Below are positions 25,536 through 35,213 of a DNA stretch of 64,000 bases, piece after piece. The stretch comes from Microvirga sp. (GTDB lineage: Bacteria; Pseudomonadota; Alphaproteobacteria; Rhizobiales; Beijerinckiaceae). Where the stretch lies: positions 33,588-97,587 of the forward strand of contig JAQSWQ010000004.1 in assembly GCA_029266525.1 (NCBI GenBank). The letters are read 5' to 3'. Both the position numbers and the translations under genes were made by a program. The notes below the pieces were generated by a model. It searched no databases and was not told the DNA's origin. It worked only from the letters and a program-made list of their open reading frames with translations. Within the stretch, counting starts at the first letter, position 1. Each line of letters opens with the position of its first letter.

Positions 25536-25673
25536 CTCGCTTGATATGAGGCGTCGGCTGGGGGACCTACACCCTAAACCGGCGAGCGTGGTGGGTCCCG
25601 AATAATCGGTTCGTGGATTCGGAACGACGGGGGGTTTTGTACTCTCCTTTCCGGCGGTGCCTCGGGGCGCGGG

Positions 25674-26108
25674 TTAACCGAACAGGGAAGCGCCCCGCGC
25701 GAGCGGTCGGAATAAGCGAGCGCAAAAGTATCCCGCGATAGCAGCGGGAACCGCTAGGATGAGGAGCGGAGAGCGGGGCGCGTTTAGTGGCGGGCTCAAC
25801 ATGGGCTGATTAGCGAGCAAGGGCTCGATAAAGGCTACAATGTACGGTGAGACGTATCCGCCCAGCGCGCCTACAATGCTGAGCAGCCAGGGTTGATAGG
25901 ATTTCTCCCGCATCCAGATGGTGACGGCTGGCAACAGCACGCAATTAACTGGGATTGAAATCAAAATTGCGTAGTGAAAGCTGGAAAGCAACACAAGGCC
26001 AAACGGGAACAGGAGAATGACTAGCTGAGCCACTCCAATCACAGCGCCAAAGATGCACGCGCCGAGCGCGCAAAGGACTAGCTCGAACACAAGCTGAAAA
26101 CGTGACAT
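25674..26108 (-). CDS. Hypothetical integral membrane protein
   Basis: A 144-residue protein with four predicted helices: residues about 6-36, 38-57, 67-88 and 112-130. I recognise no family. The start at 26108 has AGGGAAAG six bases upstream, which favours it over the longer frame from 26171. Spot-checked GC is about 58 percent against about 75 percent in the neighbouring dehydrogenase gene, and codon use is more relaxed, suggesting a recent arrival. The 138 bases downstream (25536-25673) hold an imperfect GGGACC/GGTCCC hairpin but no gene. Confidence 0.6.
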   Translation of the reverse strand: MSRFQLVFELVLCALGACIFGAVIGVAQLVILLFPFGLVLLSSFHYAILISIPVNCVLLPAVTIWMREKSYQPWLLSIVGALGGYVSPYIVAFIEPLLANQPMLSPPLNAPRSPLLILAVPAAIAGYFCARLFRPLARGASLFG

Positions 26109-26223
26109 TGGTTCTTTCCCTGGACGGCTCAATGCGCCGTTTCGCACCAAACCGAAAATGACCTGCCACAATCAAGCTCGCCACCCCTCCAGCTGGCTCT
26201 ACTCGCCTTTGCTCCGGAACTTC

Positions 26224-26250
26224 GGCTATAAGCCGCCCCTCATTCGGGGC
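26224..26250 (+). promoter_or_regulatory. Two small hairpins upstream of DAHP synthase
   Basis: GGCTATAAGCC (26224-26234) is followed at once by GCCCC-TCATTC-GGGGC (26235-26250), 60 bases before the DAHP synthase ATG. GAATGGCGCG is then repeated at 26252-26261 and 26274-26283. A leader with stacked hairpins could act in attenuation, but no leader peptide or Trp/Phe/Tyr codon run is visible. TATAAG in the first hairpin could instead be a -10 box. Confidence 0.25.
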
Positions 26251-26308
26251 AGAATGGCGCGCCACAACAACAAGAATGGCGCGAGGAGTTAGGACCAGGA
26301 GAGTTCAG

Positions 26309-27694
26309 ATGAGCGAGCGGTGGACGCCGAATAGCTGGCGGGCAAAGCCCATCCAGCAGGTGCCGACCTATCCGGACACGGCGGCGCTGAAGGGCGTCGA
26401 GCGTCAGCTCGCGGGCTTCCCGCCGCTCGTCTTCGCGGGCGAAGCGCGGAAGCTCAAGCGCGCGCTCGCCAAGGTCGCGGCGGGCGAGGCCTTCCTGCTC
26501 CAGGGCGGCGACTGCGCCGAGAGCTTCGCCGAGCATTCGGCCGACAACATCCGCGACTTCTTCCGCGTCTTCCTGCAGATGGCGGTCGTGCTCACCTTTG
26601 CGGGCGCCTCGCCGGTCGTGAAGGTCGGGCGCATCGCCGGCCAGTTCGCGAAGCCGCGCTCCGCCCCGACCGAGACCGTCGACGGGCAGGAGCTGCCGAG
26701 CTACCGCGGCGACATCGTCAACGACATCGAGTTCACGGCCGGCGCGCGCACGCCCGACCCGCGCCGGCAGATGGAGGCGTACCGGCAATCGGCCGCAACG
26801 CTGAACCTGCTCCGCGCCTTCGCCACCGGCGGCTACGCCAACCTCGAGAACGTGCACCGCTGGATGCTCGGCTTTGTGAAGGACAGCCCGCTCTCGTCGC
26901 GATACCGCGAATTGGCCGACCGCATCACCGAGACGCTCGACTTCATGCGCGCCATCGGGATCGACCCCGAGACGCATCCCGAGATGCGCATCACCGACTT
27001 CTACACCAGCCACGAGGCGCTGCTCCTCGGCTACGAGGAGGCGATGACCCGCGTCGACTCGACGTCGGGCGACTGGTACGCGACCTCAGGCCACCTGATC
27101 TGGATCGGCGACCGCACGCGCCAATTGGACCATGCCCATGTCGAGTATTTCCGCGGCATCAAGAACCCGATCGGGATGAAGTGCGGGCCCTCGCTCGAGG
27201 CGGACGAGCTGTTGAAGCTGATCGACCTGCTCAATCCGGAGAACGAGCCGGGGCGCCTCGCGCTGATCTGCCGCTTCGGCGCCGACAAGGTCTTCGACCG
27301 CCTGCCCGCGCTCGTGCGCGCCGTGAAGCGCGAGGGCCGCGCCGTGGTATGGTCGTGCGATCCGATGCACGGCAACACCATCAAGGCGGGCTCGGGCTAC
27401 AAGACCCGGCCCTTCGAGGCGATCATGCTGGAGATCCGCAACTTCTTCGCCGTCCACCAAGCGGAGGGAACGCACGCGGGCGGCGTGCATCTCGAGATGA
27501 CCGGCAAACCCGTCACCGAATGCACCGGCGGCGCGCGCGCCTTGAGCGACGCGGATCTGCACGACCGCTACCACACCTTCTGCGACCCGCGCCTCAATGC
27601 CGAGCAGGCGCTCGAGGTGGCTTTCCTGATGGCCGAGCTGATCAAGCGCGAGCGCCAGGGGAGAGAGCGCCCGCGGGTCGAGGCGGCGGAATGA
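26309..27694 (+). CDS. Class II 3-deoxy-7-phosphoheptulonate (DAHP) synthase
   Basis: A 461-residue enzyme for the first step of the shikimate pathway, joining phosphoenolpyruvate and erythrose 4-phosphate. It is of the plant-like class II type: it begins [19 protein letters not shown] and has [12 protein letters not shown] near residue 65, [16 protein letters not shown] near 100, [14 protein letters not shown] near 292 and [20 protein letters not shown] near 347. The ATG at 26309 has AGGAG at good distance, favouring it over 26276. A strong terminator follows the stop by one base. Allosteric control cannot be judged from the sequence. Confidence 0.95.
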   Translation: MSERWTPNSWRAKPIQQVPTYPDTAALKGVERQLAGFPPLVFAGEARKLKRALAKVAAGEAFLLQGGDCAESFAEHSADNIRDFFRVFLQMAVVLTFAGASPVVKVGRIAGQFAKPRSAPTETVDGQELPSYRGDIVNDIEFTAGARTPDPRRQMEAYRQSAATLNLLRAFATGGYANLENVHRWMLGFVKDSPLSSRYRELADRITETLDFMRAIGIDPETHPEMRITDFYTSHEALLLGYEEAMTRVDSTSGDWYATSGHLIWIGDRTRQLDHAHVEYFRGIKNPIGMKCGPSLEADELLKLIDLLNPENEPGRLALICRFGADKVFDRLPALVRAVKREGRAVVWSCDPMHGNTIKAGSGYKTRPFEAIMLEIRNFFAVHQAEGTHAGGVHLEMTGKPVTECTGGARALSDADLHDRYHTFCDPRLNAEQALEVAFLMAELIKRERQGRERPRVEAAE

Positions 27695-27695
27695 G

Positions 27696-27720
27696 AAAAG
27701 GGCGGCCGGACCGCCCTTTT
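27696..27720. terminator. Rho-independent, probably bidirectional terminator
   Basis: A perfect 10-bp stem (AAAAGGGCGG at 27696-27705, CCGCCCTTTT at 27711-27720) with a five-base loop. The T tract is part of the stem on both strands, so it can end the DAHP synthase transcript and the transcript of the small membrane peptide gene coming the other way. Confidence 0.9.
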
Positions 27721-27743
27721 CTGTCACCCGATGCGAGGCTTTC

Positions 27744-27827
27744 TCAGCTCAGATAGCCGAGGAAGAACAGGATCAGGATGATCGGCAGGGGGATGCCGAT
27801 CAGCCAAAGCAGACCACCCTTCATCAT
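27744..27827 (-). CDS. 27-residue hydrophobic membrane peptide
   Basis: A small gene encoding a short protein: MMKGG, then one membrane helix (LLWLIGIPLPIILILFFLGY) and a two-residue tail. Two ATG codons in tandem begin it, with GGAG eight bases before the first. It lies between DAHP synthase and the divergent nadE gene and shares the terminator at 27696-27720. Very similar hydrophobic mini-proteins with a Gly-X-Pro-X-Pro kink are, from memory, common in Rhizobiales genomes. The function is unknown. Confidence 0.6.
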   Translation of the reverse strand: MMKGGLLWLIGIPLPIILILFFLGYLS

Positions 27828-27945
27828 GGCTGGAACTCCGGATCGTCGTCGGCGGGACAACGTACGCCTGAGCCGGCGGTTCCATGCTCAAGCTGACCGC
27901 GGCCGCGGCGTTGCCGCTTGGAGACCGCCACGCTAAACCCGGGTC

Positions 27946-29697
27946 ATGATGGCTGTGACCACCCCGCAGAAGACGCTCAGGATCGCGCTCGCGCAGCTCA
28001 ATCCCACCGTCGGAGATGTAGCGGGCAACGCGGCGAAGATGCGCGAGGCGCGGCTCGAAGCAGCGCGGCTTTCCGCCGACGTGGTGATGTTCCCGGAGCT
28101 CTTCCTCGCCGGCTATCCGCCCGAGGACCTCGTCCTGAAACCGGCCTTCCAGGATGTCTGCCGGCAGATTTGCGAGGAGCTTGCGCGCGAGACCGCCGAC
28201 GGCGGCCCGGCCGTGCTCGTCGGTCTGCCTTGGGTCGAGGACAAGAACCTCTACAACGCCTATGCGCTGCTCGACGGCGGTGCGGTTGCGGCCGTGCGCT
28301 TCAAGGTCGATCTCCCGAACTACGGCGTCTTCGACGAGAAGCGCGTCTTCGCGCCGGGCCCGCTGCCCGGGCCTGTGGTGATCCGCGGCGTGCGCGTCGG
28401 CATCCCGGTCTGCGAGGACATCTGGGGCGACGAGATCGTCGAGTGCATCACCGAGACCGGCGGCGAGATTCTCCTGGTCCCGAACGGCTCGCCTTACTGG
28501 CGCGGCAAGACCGACGAGCGCCTCAACATCGCGCTCGCGCGCGTGACCGAGAGCGGGCTGCCGCTCGTCTATCTCAACCAGATCTGCGGGCAGGACGAGC
28601 TCGTCTTCGACGGCGCATCGTTCGTGGTCAACGCCGACTGCTCGCTCGCCTGCCAGCTCCCGGCCTTCCGCGAGAGCGTCGCACTCACCGTATGGGAGAA
28701 GAACGACGAGGGCTGGCGCTGCGCCGACGCGCCCAAGGCGTCCGTGGAGGAGGGTGACGAAGCCGATTACGCCGCCTGCATGCTCGGCCTTCGCGACTAC
28801 GTCGACAAGAACCGCTTCCCCGGCGTGGTGCTCGGCCTCTCGGGCGGCATCGACTCGGCGCTGTGCGCGGCGATGGCGGTCGATGCGCTCGGGCCTGAGC
28901 GCGTGCATTGCGTGATGCTGCCCTACCGCTTCACCTCGAACGAGTCGCTCTCCGACGCGGCGGACTGCGCGGAGCGTCTCGGCGTGCGCTACGACAGGGT
29001 GCCGATCGCCGAGCCGGTCGAGGGCTTCGAGGCCGCGCTGAAGCCGGTCTTCGACGACCGGCCCCGCGACATCACGGAAGAAAACCTCCAGAGCCGCGCC
29101 CGCGGCACGATCCTGATGGCGATCTCCAACAAGTTCGGTTCGATGGTGGTGACCACCGGCAACAAATCCGAGATGTCGGTCGGCTATGCCACCATCTACG
29201 GCGACATGAACGGCGGCTACAACCCGATCAAGGACCTCTACAAGATGGAGGTCTACCGCCTCTCGTCCTTACGCAACCGCTGGAGGCCGGAGGGCGCGCT
29301 CGGGCCGGACGGCGTGGTCATTCCGGAGAACATCATAGTCAAGGCGCCCTCGGCGGAGCTGCGCGAGAACCAGAAGGACCAGGATTCGCTGCCGCCCTAC
29401 GAGGCGCTCGACGACATCCTCGAATGCCTCGTCGAGCACGAGATGCGCGTCTCGGAGGTCGTGGCCCGCGGGCACGACCTCGAGACCGTGAAGAAGATCG
29501 AGCGCCTGCTCTACGTCGCCGAGTACAAGCGCCGGCAGGCGGCGCCGGGCGTCAAGGTCACGCGCAAGAACTTCGGCCGGGACCGCCGCTACCCGATCGT
29601 CAACCGCTTCCGCGACCAGGGCCAGGTCGCGTTCAAGCCCGATGAGGCGCTGGCGAGCGCGGTGGGGAAGGCGCGGAGCGAGGCCTACGAGGCCTGA
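27946..29697 (+). CDS. nadE: Glutamine-dependent NAD+ synthetase
   Basis: A 583-residue two-domain enzyme making NAD+ from deamido-NAD+, ATP and glutamine. The N-terminal nitrilase-type glutaminase has its Glu-Lys-Cys triad visible in VVMFPELFLAGY (near residue 48), RFKVDLPNYGVFDEKR (near 118) and GIPVCEDIWGDE (near 155). The C-terminal synthetase holds the P-loop VLGLSGGIDSALCAAM near 300 and VVTTGNKSEMSVGYATIYGDMNGG near 402. Two adjacent ATGs (27946, 27949) are possible starts. Confidence 0.95.
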   Translation: MMAVTTPQKTLRIALAQLNPTVGDVAGNAAKMREARLEAARLSADVVMFPELFLAGYPPEDLVLKPAFQDVCRQICEELARETADGGPAVLVGLPWVEDKNLYNAYALLDGGAVAAVRFKVDLPNYGVFDEKRVFAPGPLPGPVVIRGVRVGIPVCEDIWGDEIVECITETGGEILLVPNGSPYWRGKTDERLNIALARVTESGLPLVYLNQICGQDELVFDGASFVVNADCSLACQLPAFRESVALTVWEKNDEGWRCADAPKASVEEGDEADYAACMLGLRDYVDKNRFPGVVLGLSGGIDSALCAAMAVDALGPERVHCVMLPYRFTSNESLSDAADCAERLGVRYDRVPIAEPVEGFEAALKPVFDDRPRDITEENLQSRARGTILMAISNKFGSMVVTTGNKSEMSVGYATIYGDMNGGYNPIKDLYKMEVYRLSSLRNRWRPEGALGPDGVVIPENIIVKAPSAELRENQKDQDSLPPYEALDDILECLVEHEMRVSEVVARGHDLETVKKIERLLYVAEYKRRQAAPGVKVTRKNFGRDRRYPIVNRFRDQGQVAFKPDEALASAVGKARSEAYEA

Positions 29698-29724
29698 TTC
29701 CTCCGCGCCTTCCATTCGATGGTT

Positions 29725-31026
29725 CTACTCGACCATCGCGCCGTAGATCAGGTTTTTGAACAGCATGCGAGTGTGCACGCGGTTCGACGGCCCCTGCGCC
29801 ATGAACACCGCGACGAGCTGCTCCTTCGGGTCGATCGTGAAGCTCGTGCCCCAGGCGCCAGCCCACATGGCGTCGCCGGTCGAGCCCGGCGCGACCGCGA
29901 AACCGTCCTGCAATCGCACGGCGAAGCCGAGCCCGAAGCCGTAGCCCGGCCCCGTCGATGCCGTCGGCGAGCCGCCGGTGCCGACCGTGTGGTTCGAGAG
30001 CATGTACTCGATGGTCTTCTTCGAGAGGATGCGTTTTCCGTCGAGCTCGCCGCCGTTCGCGACCATCTGGGCGAAGCGGTGATAGTCGGCAACGGTCGAG
30101 ACGAGCCCGGCGCCGCCCTTGAAGTACTGCTTGCCCGCAGGGTTTTCGGTGATGCGGTAGGACTTCACCATCGTCTGCTTCTGCGGGTCGCTGTCGAGCG
30201 TCTCGGCGAGGCGCGCGACCTGGTCCTGCGGCACGAACCAGCCGGTCTCTCTCATGCCGAGCGGCTCGAAGATGCGCTCCTTGAAGATGCGGTCGAGCGG
30301 CATCTTGGCGACACGTTCCAACAGGAGCCCGAGCACGTCGGTCGAGATCGAGTACTCGAATGTGGTGCCGGGCTGATGGGCAAGCGGGATCTGGCCGAGC
30401 CGCTTCAGCATCTCATCTCCGGTCAGGTCGTTCTCGCGCGCCTCGATATTAGCGCTGTCGTACATCTCCTTGAGGCGCGGCGAGCGCACGCTCCCGGCGT
30501 AGAAGAAGCCGGAGGTGTGGCGCAGCAGGTCCTGCACGGTGATCGGGCGCTCGGCCTTGACCTCCTCGAAGCTCGCCTGCCCGTCGGGGCCGGTGCGGCG
30601 CACCTCGACCTTCATGTCCTTGAGCTCGGGCATCCAGTTCGAGATCGGGTCGCTGAGCTTCAGCAGCCCCTCCTCGACCATCGTCATCGTCGCGACCGAG
30701 GTGATCGGCTTGGTCATCGAAGCCAGCATGAACACGGCGTCGGCCGTCATCGGCTTGGTCTTGGCGGCATCGAGGAAGCCATGCGCCTACTGATGGACGA
30801 TCTGGCCCTTGCGGGCGATCAACGTCACTGCGCCGGGGAACATGCCTCGCTCGATCTCGCGCTTCATCGCCGGCGCGATGCGCGCGAGTCGCTCCCGGGA
30901 CATCCCGGCGACGATCTCGGCATTCGGGCCTTCTGTCGCGCGAACCGGTTCTGAGGGAATGGCAAGCAGCGCCCCCGCCGAGACAACGGCGGACAGGGCC
31001 AGCAATCGACTCGCTCGCATTGTCAT
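29725..31026 (-). pseudogene. Serine hydrolase (beta-lactamase/EstB family) interrupted by an in-frame amber codon
   Basis: Read through one stop this is a 433-codon exported serine hydrolase. It starts at 31026 (GAGGAGG five bases upstream) with a signal peptide (RLLALSAVVSAGALLAI), then EIVAGMSRERLARIAPAMKREIERG and LIARKGQIVHQ. A TAG follows at 30787-30789, and the frame continues without shift into AHGFLDAAKTKPMTADAVF and the active-site SMTKP (Ser-X-X-Lys). The rest of the domain (YSISTDVLG, WAGAWGTSFTIDPKE) is intact to the C-terminus. A Tyr codon TAC or TAT changed to TAG would explain it. The downstream half could restart internally at 30750 but would lack the signal peptide. A sequencing error is possible. 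Confidence 0.8.
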
Positions 31027-31285
31027 GGCGTCCTCCTCACCTGCCGCGTCGAATGCGCTGGCTGGTCGTTTCAGCGAACCACCCTCGCGGCGCAGGGTCA
31101 ATGACCGTGCAAGCAACCCCGGGTCGCGCCAAGGGTGGCAAGGCCGTACGAACCCTGGCCTTCATCGCCTAGAGCGCCGCTTCGCCACGACGCGCGATGC
31201 TCACGTTCTGTTGCGGGGCCATTGATCCGCGCAAGGGGTCGCGGAAGAATAGCATGATCAGGACGGCACCTGAGGAGGAAACACC

Positions 31286-32575
31286 GTGATCTCACGTCGA
31301 CTTCTGCTCGGACTGATCGGCGCTGGTGCGCTCGCTTTCTCGCACTACGCGATACCCGCGGCTTTGGCATTTTCGCCGGAGGCGCGCACGGCGAAGCTCG
31401 ACGAGACCCTGCGGGGGCTTGTCGAGGGTCGCAGCACGCCCGGCATTGCAGTGCTGATCCTTCAGAACGGCCGTCCGGTCTACAGCCGCAGCATGGGCGT
31501 TCGGGAGGCGGGCGGCAGCGCACCGATCGGCGAGAACGATTTATTCCGCCTCGCCTCCATGACGAAGGCCGTGACCTCCGTGGCGACCATGATCCTCGTG
31601 GAGGAGGGCAAGATCGGTCTCGACGATCCGGTCAGCCGCTTCCTTCCGGAATTCTCGAACCTGCGGGTGCGCGGGCCTGACGGCGCTGAGGCTCCCGCGC
31701 AGAGGTCCCCGACGATCCGCGAGCTGCTGACCCACACGGCCGGGCTCTCCTACAACTTCATCAACAATTCCCGGCTTCTTGACGCCTACCGCGAGGCACG
31801 CGTGACCGACGGGCTCGACCAGCCGGAGGTGACGACGGCCGAGGCGATGCGGCGCCTGGCCTCGGCTCCGCTCGGCTATCAGCCCGGCGCGAGCTGGGAG
31901 TACTCGCTCGCCACCGACGTGCTCGGGGCGGTCATCGAGAAGGTGACGGGCGGCACCCTCGGCGCTTTCGTGACCGAGCGGATCGCAAAGCCCCTGCGCA
32001 TCGAGAGCTGGGTCTTCAACGCACCGGAGAGCATGCGTCAGCGCTTCGTTCCCGTAACCCGTCCGGCACAGGTCACGGGCGCGCTCGGCACCGGCTACGT
32101 TCCGCTGACGGCCACCGAGGGTGTGCCGTTTCCCGCGACCAAGGGCATCGCCAACCTCGACCCGAACCGGGTTTTCGCCCAGAGCGCCTATCACTCGGGC
32201 GGTGCCGGCATGAGCGGCACGCTCGGCGACTACGCGCGGTTCGCGCAGATGCTTCTGAACGAGGGCGAACTCGACGGCGCCCGAGTGCTCCGCGCCGAGA
32301 CGGTGCGGCAGATGACTCAGAACGCGACCGGCACCACGCCGACACTTCGTGGGCCAGGTTGGGGCCACACTCTCGGCTTTGGGGTCGTGACGGATCCGGC
32401 GGCAGCGAAGACCAGGCTTCCCGCAGGTAGCTACGGCTGGGGCGGGATCTATGGCACGCAGTTCTGGGTCGATCCGACGAACCGCGTCGTCGGCGTCGTC
32501 ATGACCCAGACCGCCATTATCGGCTCGGGCCCGATCTCAAATCCCGTCCGAGAAGCCTTCTACACGGTCGACTGA
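31286..32575 (+). CDS. Serine hydrolase, class C beta-lactamase/EstB family
   Basis: A 429-residue exported enzyme, paralogous to the broken gene on the other side of a 259-base divergent spacer. The GTG start at 31286 has AGGAGG seven bases upstream. A signal peptide ([18 protein letters not shown]) precedes [19 protein letters not shown]. The nucleophile motif is [16 protein letters not shown] near residue 90, the Tyr motif is [16 protein letters not shown] near 205, and the C-terminal [15 protein letters not shown] replaces the KTG box, as in esterase-like members. A peptidase, esterase or beta-lactamase role cannot be separated by sequence. As the intact copy it may make the neighbour dispensable. 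Confidence 0.87.
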   Translation: MISRRLLLGLIGAGALAFSHYAIPAALAFSPEARTAKLDETLRGLVEGRSTPGIAVLILQNGRPVYSRSMGVREAGGSAPIGENDLFRLASMTKAVTSVATMILVEEGKIGLDDPVSRFLPEFSNLRVRGPDGAEAPAQRSPTIRELLTHTAGLSYNFINNSRLLDAYREARVTDGLDQPEVTTAEAMRRLASAPLGYQPGASWEYSLATDVLGAVIEKVTGGTLGAFVTERIAKPLRIESWVFNAPESMRQRFVPVTRPAQVTGALGTGYVPLTATEGVPFPATKGIANLDPNRVFAQSAYHSGGAGMSGTLGDYARFAQMLLNEGELDGARVLRAETVRQMTQNATGTTPTLRGPGWGHTLGFGVVTDPAAAKTRLPAGSYGWGGIYGTQFWVDPTNRVVGVVMTQTAIIGSGPISNPVREAFYTVD

Positions 32576-32586
32576 TCTCTGCTTCC

Positions 32587-32666
32587 GATCATCCCGCTCC
32601 GCTGTATCGGCGTGGGATGATCTCTCGGCGCATGAAAGCGTCGCGCGCCGGCCTCCCGGCGCGCGA
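32587..32666 (+). terminator. Two successive hairpins between the serine hydrolase gene and gltX
   Basis: GATCATCCC (32587-32595) pairs with GGGATGATC (32614-32622), 12 bases after the hydrolase stop. A second perfect 11-bp stem follows: TCGCGCGCCGG (32641-32651) and CCGGCGCGCGA (32656-32666) around a CCTC loop. Neither has a T tract, so termination strength is uncertain, but the pair would strongly hinder read-through. Confidence 0.45.
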
Positions 32667-32726
32667 TGTAGGCCGGCGGGGAATCATTGCATTTGCGCCC
32701 CATCGGCGAGTGTCTACAACGGCCTC

Positions 32727-34064
32727 ATGCCGCCCGTCGTCCGCTTCGCCCCGTCGCCGACGGGGCTCCTCCATATCGGCAACGCCCGCACGGCGCTCTT
32801 GAATGCGCTGTTCGCGCGCCGCGAGGGCGGGACCTTTGTGCTGCGTCTCGACGACACCGACCTCGAGCGCTCGAAGCCCGAATTCGCGGCGGTGATCGAG
32901 GAGGATCTCGACTGGCTCGGCATTCGGCCAGACCTGGTGGTGCGCCAGTCCGATCGCTTCTCACTCTACGGCGCGGCCGCGGAGCGGTTGAGGGGCATGG
33001 GCCGGCTCTATGCCGCCTACGAGACGCCCGACGAGCTCGAGTTCCGGCGCAAGCGCCAGCTCGCGCGTGGCCTGCCGCCCATCTACGACCGCGCCGCCCT
33101 CAAGCTCACGGCGGAAGAGCGCGCGAGGCTTGAAGCGGAGGGCCGAAAGCCTCACTGGCGCTTCCGTCTCGACCACTGCGTGATGGAATGGCGCGACCTC
33201 GTGCGTGGGCCTTCCCACGTCGACATGGCCTCGCTTTCCGACCCGGTGCTGGTGCGCGCCGACGGCAGCTATCTCTATACGCTGCCCTCCGTGGTCGACG
33301 ACATCGATCTCGGCATCACGCAGGTGATCCGGGGCGAGGACCACGTCACCAACACGGCCGTGCAGATCCAGATCTTTCAGGCGCTCGGCGGGCCCGTGCC
33401 GGCCTTTGCCCATCACAACCTCCTCACCACGGCGAGCGGGGAGGGGCTGTCGAAGCGGCTCGGCCATCTCTCCCTGAAGGGCTTGCGCGAGGCCGGCCTC
33501 GAGCCGCAGGCGGTCGCCTCGCTTGCAGTGTTGGTCGGCTCGGCCGAAGCCGTGCGGCCCATCAAGGATCTCGATGAGCTCGCGCGGCTGATCGTTTTCG
33601 CCCACATCTCGCGCGCGCCGGCCAAGTTCGACGAGGCGGAGCTCGAGCACCTCAACGCACGGCTGGTGCACGAGCTCTCCTACGAGGACGTCAAGGAACG
33701 ACTCGAAGCGCTCGGGATCGTCGGCGGCGAGGACTTCTGGGTCGCCGTGCGCACGAACCTTTCCAAATTGTCCGACGCAGCCGAATGGTGGTCGGTGGTG
33801 AACGGGCCGATCGCGCCGGCGATCGCGGACCCCGCCGTGGTCGGCGCCGCGGCCGAGGCGCTTCCGCCGCCGCCCTGGGACGGCTCGACCTGGAAAGGCT
33901 GGACGGACGCGGTGAAGGCCGCGACCGGCGCCAAGGGTAAGGCGCTGTTCATGCCGCTGCGCCTTGCGCTGACCGGCCGCGACCACGGCCCCGAGCTTGC
34001 CCCGCTGCTGCCGCTGATCGGGCCGGAGCGCGCCCGCCGCCGGCTTGCCGGGGAGACCGCCTGA
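32727..34064 (+). CDS. gltX: Glutamate--tRNA ligase
   Basis: A 445-residue class I aminoacyl-tRNA synthetase. [20 protein letters not shown] near residue 6 carries the HIGH-type motif (HIGN), and [13 protein letters not shown] near 235 is the KMSKS-type loop. [12 protein letters not shown] and [11 protein letters not shown] are further GluRS signatures. The length and motif style fit the shorter GluRS that many alphaproteobacteria carry beside a second one. Those paired enzymes can differ in tRNA-Glu and tRNA-Gln use, which is not decidable here. It converges with the DUF2865 gene, 4 bases apart. Confidence 0.94.
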   Translation: MPPVVRFAPSPTGLLHIGNARTALLNALFARREGGTFVLRLDDTDLERSKPEFAAVIEEDLDWLGIRPDLVVRQSDRFSLYGAAAERLRGMGRLYAAYETPDELEFRRKRQLARGLPPIYDRAALKLTAEERARLEAEGRKPHWRFRLDHCVMEWRDLVRGPSHVDMASLSDPVLVRADGSYLYTLPSVVDDIDLGITQVIRGEDHVTNTAVQIQIFQALGGPVPAFAHHNLLTTASGEGLSKRLGHLSLKGLREAGLEPQAVASLAVLVGSAEAVRPIKDLDELARLIVFAHISRAPAKFDEAELEHLNARLVHELSYEDVKERLEALGIVGGEDFWVAVRTNLSKLSDAAEWWSVVNGPIAPAIADPAVVGAAAEALPPPPWDGSTWKGWTDAVKAATGAKGKALFMPLRLALTGRDHGPELAPLLPLIGPERARRRLAGETA

Positions 34065-34068
34065 GCGA

Positions 34069-35151
34069 CTATTGCGATTTCGCGCGCCCGATCGGCGTGA
34101 TGCTCGGGCCGACGACCCGGATGGTGCGCTTCGGCTTGGTCGAGCCGGTCGCCTCGACGTCGATCGGCTGACCGGCGAGGGTCTTCGGGCCGTCGCCTTC
34201 CGCGGTCGGCGTCGCGGCGGCGTTGGTCTTCGCCTCGACCTCCTGCTTGACCGTCTGGGCGGTCTTCGGGTCGATCTTCTGCGAGGCGAACTCCTCGGTC
34301 CGCTCGGCGGGCTTGCGCTTCAGGTCCTTGAGCTGCCGGGCGGCGGTGCGGGACAGGCGCGGGCGGGATAGTTCCTCGGCCTTGGCAGCGGTCACGATCA
34401 TGTCGCCGCGGCCGCGCCCGATCATGCGCTCGGCGGTCTGGAGCGCCTGCGCCCAGCTCTTGTCCTCGGGCTTGCACGAGCAGGTCTGGTCGCGTTCCTT
34501 CTGGAATTTGAAGGCGTTCGCGAGCCGCACATAGGGGCGCCCCTTGAGCGAGATGGCCTCCTTGATCTCGCCGTCGGTCGGCATGCGATAGGCCGCGGCC
34601 TGAGCGCCCGGGCAGAGCGCTTGGCAGAGCTGATCCTCGCTCGTCCGGCCGCCCGGACGATTGTCGAGGGGGAAGAAGAAGCCGTCGCAGGCGCGCACGC
34701 AGACCATGCGCGCGCCGCCCACGCGGCGCGGCTCGTCGGTCTCCCTGGCCGCCTTGCGCTGGACGTCCTCGTCACGGCAGGCGCGGGCGACCATCGAACG
34801 CAGCTCTGCCCGGCGCGCCTCGTTGCCGTCGGAGGAGCCACGGCCGGCGAGCTCGGCATAGGTCGCCTGCATCGAACGGATGCGGGCGGCGATCGCGCCG
34901 CACTCGGCCGGCGGCGAGAAGAATAGGAAGGAGCCGCGGTCGCAGCCGATCGACTGGTAGTAGCCGCTCATGCGGGCGATCTCGGCGCGCTGGCGCTGCG
35001 CCGCCGCCGCGTCGTTGCGCGAGCCGCCGCGCCCGAGCGATGCGAGCTCCGCGCGGTGGCGCTGGCAGGCAGACTGCGCGAAAGCGCTGCCCTCGAGCAG
35101 CACGAGGGCGGCGGTGGCGGCGAAAAGGTGTCGAAGGGTCGGCGGGATCAT
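34069..35151 (-). CDS. DUF2865 domain secreted protein
   Basis: A 360-residue exported protein. A signal peptide (HLFAATAALVLLEGSAFA) is followed by a Cys-containing domain with GCDRGSFLFFSPPAECGAIAARI and the DUF2865 core RMVCVRACDGFFFPLDNRPGG near residue 150 with LCQALCPGAQAAAYRMP. The C-terminal third is Lys/Thr/Ala-rich and likely disordered. The family is common in Rhizobiales and its function is unknown. The start at 35151 is taken from the signal peptide; the longer open frame to 35613 overlaps the LigD-like gene. Confidence 0.85.
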   Translation of the reverse strand: MIPPTLRHLFAATAALVLLEGSAFAQSACQRHRAELASLGRGGSRNDAAAAQRQRAEIARMSGYYQSIGCDRGSFLFFSPPAECGAIAARIRSMQATYAELAGRGSSDGNEARRAELRSMVARACRDEDVQRKAARETDEPRRVGGARMVCVRACDGFFFPLDNRPGGRTSEDQLCQALCPGAQAAAYRMPTDGEIKEAISLKGRPYVRLANAFKFQKERDQTCSCKPEDKSWAQALQTAERMIGRGRGDMIVTAAKAEELSRPRLSRTAARQLKDLKRKPAERTEEFASQKIDPKTAQTVKQEVEAKTNAAATPTAEGDGPKTLAGQPIDVEATGSTKPKRTIRVVGPSITPIGRAKSQ

Positions 35152-35213
35152 GGTCCTGCAACGAGCGAGAACGAGGCTTGTTCCCAGAGCAGCCCCGAGC
35201 CGGCAAGGCCGAA

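Noticed and set aside
25536..25673. Possible tRNA (GGTTCG-containing stretch)
   Set aside because: No acceptor stem, anticodon arm or standard TpsiC spacing could be assembled; no tRNA was found anywhere in the window.
29725..31116. Two separate genes for the halves of the serine hydrolase
   Set aside because: Both halves are in the same frame, separated by a single TAG, and together make one complete domain, so one broken gene is simpler.
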